From: Thermoanaerobaculaceae bacterium
GTDB taxonomy: Bacteria; Acidobacteriota; UBA4820
Assembly: GCA_012798145.1 (NCBI GenBank)
Contig: JAAZNT010000347.1
Span: forward strand, 1 to 9,482
DNA length: 9,482 bases
Reading direction: 5' to 3'
Part shown: positions 5,805 through 9,482 of the stretch, piece after piece
How the letters are laid out: every line of letters starts with the position of its first letter
How positions within the stretch are numbered: position 1 is the first letter of the stretch
The notes under the pieces: model-generated
Seen by the model: only the letters and a program-made list of their open reading frames with translations
Database searches by the model: none
Told to the model about the DNA's origin: nothing
Position numbers and translations under genes: made by a program

Positions 5805-7061
5805 TTACTCTTCCCAACTTAACGGAACAAAGGCAGTTTTTTCATTTGCTTCAAAATTGCTGTCAAAGTATATTTTTATCGCTTCTTCATTTTTTAAGTA
5901 TTTATAAGATGTGTCAGGGCAGATTGCTTTATTCAACTCCAAAGATTCGGGGAATTTCCCATTTTTTATTTTTTCCTTTTTTGCCTTCAACGCAAGAAGA
6001 GTAATGTCTTTCTCTATCTTCAAACGATATGCCCTTACCCAAGCATCCTGTAAATTAGGGATTACAATTCTTGTAATGACAGCCCATTTGGGAATTTTAT
6101 TAAATATTTCTTTCGAGATATCTTTTTTAAAAAGTTCGCAGGGATTTTGCTCCTGTGTCACCTTCATTGCAATTAAGTAATATGTCAAATATTGGCTCTG
6201 ATCCAATCTTAAATAAGGTTTTAAAAAAAAAGAGGAAAGCCAGAAACTGCTTTTTCCTGATAATTCCTTTAAATCTGAGTTGAAATGAAGAAATGAGCCC
6301 GCAGCTTCATAAACAAATCCTTCCTTTATGCATTCAACGGGGTCAAATGAGAGAAGTTGACTTTCTGTCTCTTCTTCAAGATAGGGAAAGAACTTTGCGC
6401 ATGCGTAAATATATCTATAACAGGCAATTTTAATAAGGGTTTCAATAAATAGTTTGGAATCCAAAGATTCGGCGAGGGTAATTTCAGCCTTTAAAAAAAT
6501 TACTGCATCTTCTCTTTGTCCTTTGTAAAGAGAGTAAAAAGTCTCTGCTGACAAAAGTCTTGTCAATCCAATTATTGTCATAAGATAAGAAGGAGTGTCA
6601 AAGGAATTTTCCTTTCTTGTTTTCCAAACGGGTTTTTGCTTTTCTAAGATTGCCGCAGTTTTTAAAAGGTCTTCTTTAATTTCAATAAGACGCTTTTCAA
6701 CATTTTCGTCTGGCTGCAGAAACTCAAGTTTCCCTTTTTTGGTTTGCTCGTTAAGGTAACCAGAAACGACTTCTTTTTTGGAACTGCAGGTTGATACAAA
6801 GAATGAGTTTTTTATACCAAGTTTTTCGCCAATTGCTATAATCTGCTTTGCGCTATCATTTTCTTCTGTTTCTTTTATCTCGTTTCTTTTTTGGATTAAA
6901 TCAATTCCTTCCGCTTTCCATAAAGCAAGAGCTTCTTTGCTTTTTTTGTCAGCGTAAAATGAGAGAACAACATAAAAAATAAAAGCCACAATCAAAACAA
7001 ATGCAAAAACTTTCAGAAAATATAGAACAAGCTTTTTAATGTTTTCCATTTTATTCTTCAT
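5805..7061 (-). CDS. Membrane-anchored helical protein of unknown function
   Basis: I do not recognise this 418-aa protein. One hydrophobic segment near the N-terminus (about 11-34, KLVLYFLKVFAFVLIVAFIF) follows Lys-rich residues. This predicts an inner-membrane anchor with the rest outside the cytoplasm. The remainder is charged and probably mostly helical. Near the C-terminus, RLKIEKDITLLALKAKKE leads into NGKFPESLEL and PDTSYKYLKNEE. Comparable helix, then 'G.(F/Y)P.SL', then 'Y' patterns occur in poorly characterised exported proteins of several phyla; this is a resemblance, not a domain call. The gene begins 8 nt after ogt. The first ATG (7061) lacks a clear Shine-Dalgarno and the in-frame ATG at 7049 is equally possible. 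It is the last gene of the minus-strand string. Confidence 0.8.
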   Translation of the reverse strand: MKNKMENIKKLVLYFLKVFAFVLIVAFIFYVVLSFYADKKSKEALALWKAEGIDLIQKRNEIKETEENDSAKQIIAIGEKLGIKNSFFVSTCSSKKEVVSGYLNEQTKKGKLEFLQPDENVEKRLIEIKEDLLKTAAILEKQKPVWKTRKENSFDTPSYLMTIIGLTRLLSAETFYSLYKGQREDAVIFLKAEITLAESLDSKLFIETLIKIACYRYIYACAKFFPYLEEETESQLLSFDPVECIKEGFVYEAAGSFLHFNSDLKELSGKSSFWLSSFFLKPYLRLDQSQYLTYYLIAMKVTQEQNPCELFKKDISKEIFNKIPKWAVITRIVIPNLQDAWVRAYRLKIEKDITLLALKAKKEKIKNGKFPESLELNKAICPDTSYKYLKNEEAIKIYFDSNFEANEKTAFVPLSWEE

Positions 7062-7069
7062 TTAATTTT

Positions 7070-7534
7070 TCAAATGGAAATATTTTCTATTTTCAGTAGT
7101 TTCCTTTTGATGTCAAGATAATTCCTGCCCGAATATCCTCCTATTCCGTTTTTGGCAATTACTCTATGGCAGGGGATGATGATCGCAATCTTGTTTGACT
7201 TTAGGGCTTGTCCGACCGCTCTTGAAAGGTTTTTATTTCCAAGTTTTTCGGCAATATCTTGGTAAGTCAGAGTTTTGCCGAAAGGAATTTTTTTTGTTAT
7301 ATCCCAAACCTTCTTTTGAAAAGAAGTTCCAGAAGGCTTTATGTCAACTTCAAATGTTTTTCTCCTTCCCGAAAAATACTCTTCCAAGAGGTTTTCAATT
7401 TTTTTTGCAAAAGGACTTTGCGGATTAGATTTTTTCCCTTTTTTTTCGAAATCAAATTGAAGTTGCAAAATTATGTTTTTTTCATAGAGAATACGAAAAG
7501 AAGCAATGGAAGTAGTTAGAAACTCTTCCTTCAT
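7070..7534 (-). CDS. ogt: Methylated-DNA--protein-cysteine methyltransferase
   Basis: A 154-aa suicide repair enzyme that moves the alkyl group from O6-alkylguanine in DNA to its own cysteine. The C-terminal active-site domain is complete. FQKKVWDITKKIPFGKTLTY begins the DNA-binding helix-turn-helix region, SRAVGQAL supplies the helix with the Arg finger, and IIIPCHRVI carries acceptor Cys122. GGYSG and LLKIE close the family pattern. The usual NP before the cysteine motif is NK here. I chose the ATG at 7534 over one 45 nt upstream (7579). It gives a 4-nt ATGA overlap with the queF stop and has GAGG upstream, whereas the longer form adds a Lys/Arg-rich tail read from inside queF. Translation is probably coupled to queF. 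The N-terminal domain is short, as in Ogt-type proteins, with no Ada domain. Confidence 0.93.
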   Translation of the reverse strand: MKEEFLTTSIASFRILYEKNIILQLQFDFEKKGKKSNPQSPFAKKIENLLEEYFSGRRKTFEVDIKPSGTSFQKKVWDITKKIPFGKTLTYQDIAEKLGNKNLSRAVGQALKSNKIAIIIPCHRVIAKNGIGGYSGRNYLDIKRKLLKIENISI

Positions 7535-7935
7535 TCGCCGAATCCTCTTTTTTTGTCGTAAGATACTACCACAGAGCAATTCATACCGCCTCTTGTGTTG
7601 AAGACTCCTGTCAATGTGGCTTTAAGAGGGTCACAAGACTTTACAACATCTCTTAATATTTTATTGACCGCGTTTTCATAAAAAATCCCAAGATTTCGAT
7701 AAGAAAGCAGATACATTTTGAAAGATTTAAGTTCTATGCATTTCTTGTCGGGAGTGTATCTCAAGACGAGAAGCCCAAAATCGGGAAGTCCGGTTTTGGG
7801 ACAGACAGAAGTAAATTCCGGAACTTCTATATTTATTTCGTAAGAGGGAAACTGGTTTTCCCAAGTCTCTATTTTTGGAAGTTTCGCATCAAGACCTTTT
7901 ACTGCATGCTCTTTTGTGTATCCAGATTTTGACAT
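7531..7935 (-). CDS. queF: NADPH-dependent preQ0 reductase QueF (type I)
   Basis: A 134-aa cytoplasmic enzyme that reduces the nitrile of 7-cyano-7-deazaguanine (preQ0) to the amine preQ1 in queuosine biosynthesis. The nucleophilic Cys45 lies in TSVCPKTGLPDFG, with the conserved Asp at 52. The QueF motif ELKSFKMYLLSYRN (68-81) is present, followed by FYENAVNKI (85-93) and FNTRGGM. The length fits the short T-fold (type I) class rather than the two-domain type II. The motif FYE occupies the place where FHE is familiar from Bacillus subtilis QueF; Glu87 is kept. TAGGAGG, which includes the stop of the upstream aldolase gene, gives a strong Shine-Dalgarno. No other queuosine gene is in view, so the pathway must be completed elsewhere or fed by salvage. 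Confidence 0.95.
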   Translation of the reverse strand: MSKSGYTKEHAVKGLDAKLPKIETWENQFPSYEINIEVPEFTSVCPKTGLPDFGLLVLRYTPDKKCIELKSFKMYLLSYRNLGIFYENAVNKILRDVVKSCDPLKATLTGVFNTRGGMNCSVVVSYDKKRGFGE

Positions 7936-7944
7936 TTTTTCCTC

Positions 7945-8580
7945 CTATTTAAGACCGTAATTTTTTCCCATTGCAATAAGTTTTGATTTTAGGTTTTTGT
8001 CAAAACTTTTTGGATTTCCCATCAATTTAGCCAAGAAATAAATCTTTGATGAATGTTCCAAAGATTCCATCCTATAATATGCGCTTTTCAGCGAATTCCC
8101 CACTGTCACTGCTCCGTGGTTTTTCAAAACTACTGCTCTTGTTTCTTTTGCTTTAAGCAATTTTGCAGTCTTCCTTGCGAGTTCAAAAGAGCCCGGTTCA
8201 ATGTAACCCAAAGTTTTGACTTTTTGAATTGTTATGAAAAATTCTGAAAGGGGTATTCTTTCAAAATCTTCATCAATCAAGGAAAGCGCTGTAACAAAAG
8301 GTGGATGTGCGTGAACTACCGCATTTACATCTTTTCTTGTTTTGTAAATCTCAAGGTGCATTTTTATTTCAGATGATGGTTTTCCTGAAAGAGAATTTCC
8401 CTGAGCATCAAGTTCAACAATCTCCTCCTCTTTAAGTTCTCTTTTTGGAAAGCCAGATGGAGTGGCTAAAAATCCGTTGTCAAGTCTTAAAGAAATATTT
8501 CCGTCAGTCGCTGACACAAGTCCATTTTTATGGAGAAGTTTTGAATAAAAAATAAATTCTTTTAAAAGAGCCCTTTTCAT
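7945..8580 (-). CDS. Class II aldolase/adducin family protein (FucA-like)
   Basis: A 211-aa zinc-dependent aldolase of the fuculose-phosphate type. DGNIS (26-30) and TPSG (40-43) form the phosphate-binding region. E71 in SSEIKMH is the expected catalytic base. H90 and H92 (HAHPP) with H155 (KNHGAV) are the zinc ligands, almost the same numbering as in E. coli FucA (E73, H92, H94, H155). The length is normal. Members cleave fuculose-1-P, rhamnulose-1-P, ribulose-5-P or 5-deoxy-sugar phosphates. Residue patterns visible here do not fix the substrate, and no kinase or isomerase lies nearby. The start overlaps the TPR gene stop by 4 nt (ATGA) with no strong Shine-Dalgarno, suggesting translational coupling. 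The queF Shine-Dalgarno overlaps its stop codon. Confidence 0.9.
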   Translation of the reverse strand: MKRALLKEFIFYSKLLHKNGLVSATDGNISLRLDNGFLATPSGFPKRELKEEEIVELDAQGNSLSGKPSSEIKMHLEIYKTRKDVNAVVHAHPPFVTALSLIDEDFERIPLSEFFITIQKVKTLGYIEPGSFELARKTAKLLKAKETRAVVLKNHGAVTVGNSLKSAYYRMESLEHSSKIYFLAKLMGNPKSFDKNLKSKLIAMGKNYGLK

Positions 8581-9167
8581 TTTTCTGTTTCTGCTTTTTT
8601 AAGTTCTTCTCTAAGTTGTTCTATCATAGGCAGATTGGGATACTTCTCTTCAAGTTTTTTAAAACTTTCTTTTGCCGATTTGATGTCATTTAAATCAAAC
8701 AGAAATACTATAACTTTGTTGTAAAGGGCTTGCTGTTTCTGGGGGTCTATTGCTAACGCTTTGTCAAAATATTCAATGGCTTTCTTTGGATCTTCCGCGC
8801 GATAACACGCACCAATGTCAACAAGAAGGTCTGTATTTTGAGGGTCAATTTTATACGCTTCCTCGTACCACATAATTGCTTCTTTGAATTTCCCGTTTTC
8901 GTAATAGATATTTCCGAGTGTTATGCGGGATTTTATATCATCGGGATTTTCCTTCGCCGATTTAATAAAGTTCTGCATCATCTCAAAATGCTCATCTGCG
9001 CTTATGCTGTCAACAGAAGGCGATTTACTCGGAATGGTCTGCGAAACTTCCTGCTGTGGCAGAGGGGCATTCTTCTTTTCCAATGTTTTGATGAAGACGA
9101 AAGTAGCCACCGAGCCAAGGATAAAACCTGCAAAAATAAATAAAAGGGCTTCTTTTTTGAAATTCAA
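8577..9167 (-). CDS. Membrane-anchored TPR protein (TTG start)
   Basis: A 196-aa protein with one N-terminal transmembrane segment (about 7-26) and a Pro/Ser-rich linker (about 34-58). Three tetratricopeptide repeats follow at about 76-109, 112-143 and 144-177, with canonical W/Y-EEAYKIDP and YFDKALAIDP repeat ends. It probably sits in the inner membrane with the repeats outside the cytoplasm, where they would bind partner proteins. Similar architecture occurs in cytochrome c biogenesis (CcmH/NrfG type) and outer-membrane assembly proteins, but nothing here points to either. No ATG or GTG exists near the 5' end. TTG at 9167, five bases after GAGGAG and one base after the proline dehydrogenase stop, keeps the membrane segment, so I accept it. 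It overlaps the aldolase start by 4 nt. Confidence 0.85.
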   Translation of the reverse strand: MNFKKEALLFIFAGFILGSVATFVFIKTLEKKNAPLPQQEVSQTIPSKSPSVDSISADEHFEMMQNFIKSAKENPDDIKSRITLGNIYYENGKFKEAIMWYEEAYKIDPQNTDLLVDIGACYRAEDPKKAIEYFDKALAIDPQKQQALYNKVIVFLFDLNDIKSAKESFKKLEEKYPNLPMIEQLREELKKAETEK

Positions 9168-9168
9168 A

Positions 9169-9482
9169 TCAACTCCTCTTTAAAAGATTTTTTAAAACAA
9201 GCGCAGTCATAGAGGGGCTTTCTATCATTCTTCTTCTGAGATAGGCAATTGCATCGCTCCAAGAAAGAGCGTAAGGAACATACAGTCTAACTTTTTCTCC
9301 ACGCTCAATAAGTTCTTTCTGCATATCGTCTCTTGGAACTCCCATAAGCATTTGAAATTCTCTCTGTTCTTTTGGGATTTTCATCTCGTCAAGAATTTCC
9401 AGAGCTTTTCTTATGTAGATTTTGTCGTGAGTCGCTATTGCTACAAAATGTCCTTTTTCAAGGAGTTTTCTTAAAAGTTTTA
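9169..9482 (-). CDS. Proline dehydrogenase, C-terminal part (cut by window edge)
   Basis: The frame stays open to the right edge, so the 5' end lies outside the window; about 104 codons are visible. It is the end of a monofunctional FAD-dependent proline dehydrogenase, which oxidises proline to pyrroline-5-carboxylate. GHFVAIATHD, FQMLMGVPRDD and VRLYVPYALSW match the last strands of the TIM barrel. YLRRRMIESP carries the paired Arg residues that bind the proline carboxylate. An in-frame ATG at 9384 is internal, because recognisable family sequence continues upstream of it. The gene ends directly before the TPR gene and lacks a fused P5C dehydrogenase domain. No separate P5C dehydrogenase is in view. 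Monofunctional enzymes usually act at the inner membrane and pass electrons to quinone. Confidence 0.9.
   Translation of the reverse strand, partial: KLLRKLLEKGHFVAIATHDKIYIRKALEILDEMKIPKEQREFQMLMGVPRDDMQKELIERGEKVRLYVPYALSWSDAIAYLRRRMIESPSMTALVLKNLLKRS

Noticed and set aside
8838..9183. Plus-strand frames opposite the TPR gene
   Set aside because: They are antisense shadows; the minus strand carries clear TPR repeats and operon spacing.

Overview
The window comes from a low-G+C, diderm-type bacterium. The reading frames are dense and A+T-rich. They include an NtrC-family sigma-54 activator, a periplasmic HtrA protease with two PDZ domains and a large Sec-exported beta-helix protein. Shine-Dalgarno sites are mostly strong (AGGAGG type) and tRNA-Pro carries an encoded CCA. 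I cannot name the species or phylum from this. The protein mix would fit an uncultured lineage as well as a known one.

Layout. (1) 1-328 is a gene-free, hairpin-rich stretch, clearly more G+C-rich than the rest (about 57% by hand count over 111-270). It holds a 28-nt direct copy of the 3' end of the adjacent tRNA gene. (2) tRNA-Pro(TGG) lies on the minus strand at 329-405. (3) A divergent promoter region at 406-506 contains an exact -24/-12 (GG-N10-GC) sigma-54-type element. (4) A plus-strand operon at 507-3411 encodes an NtrC-type response regulator and HtrA/DegP, with only 4 nt between the genes. (5) A bidirectional terminator sits at about 3425-3458. (6) A minus-strand gene at 3457-5721 encodes a secreted beta-helix + PKD + IPT/TIG-like protein. 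It has its own TTGACA/TACAAT promoter, overlapped by a perfect inverted repeat. (7) A tight minus-strand gene string runs from the right edge to 5805: proline dehydrogenase (5'-truncated), membrane-anchored TPR protein, class II aldolase, QueF, Ogt/MGMT and a 418-aa membrane-anchored protein of unknown function. Neighbouring genes there are separated by at most 9 nt or overlap by 4 nt.

How the genes may work together. The regulator and HtrA look like an envelope-stress or protein-quality module. The candidate sigma-54 promoter sits directly before a sigma-54 activator gene, which suggests positive autoregulation with the protease as co-transcribed output. No histidine kinase is visible. The minus-strand string mixes amino-acid catabolism, carbohydrate aldol chemistry, queuosine biosynthesis and alkylation repair. 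It looks like a housekeeping operon without one obvious theme. The beta-helix protein is transcribed separately. I see no CRISPR array, insertion sequence, defence system or complete mobile element. The only hint of mobility is the duplicated tRNA 3' end.
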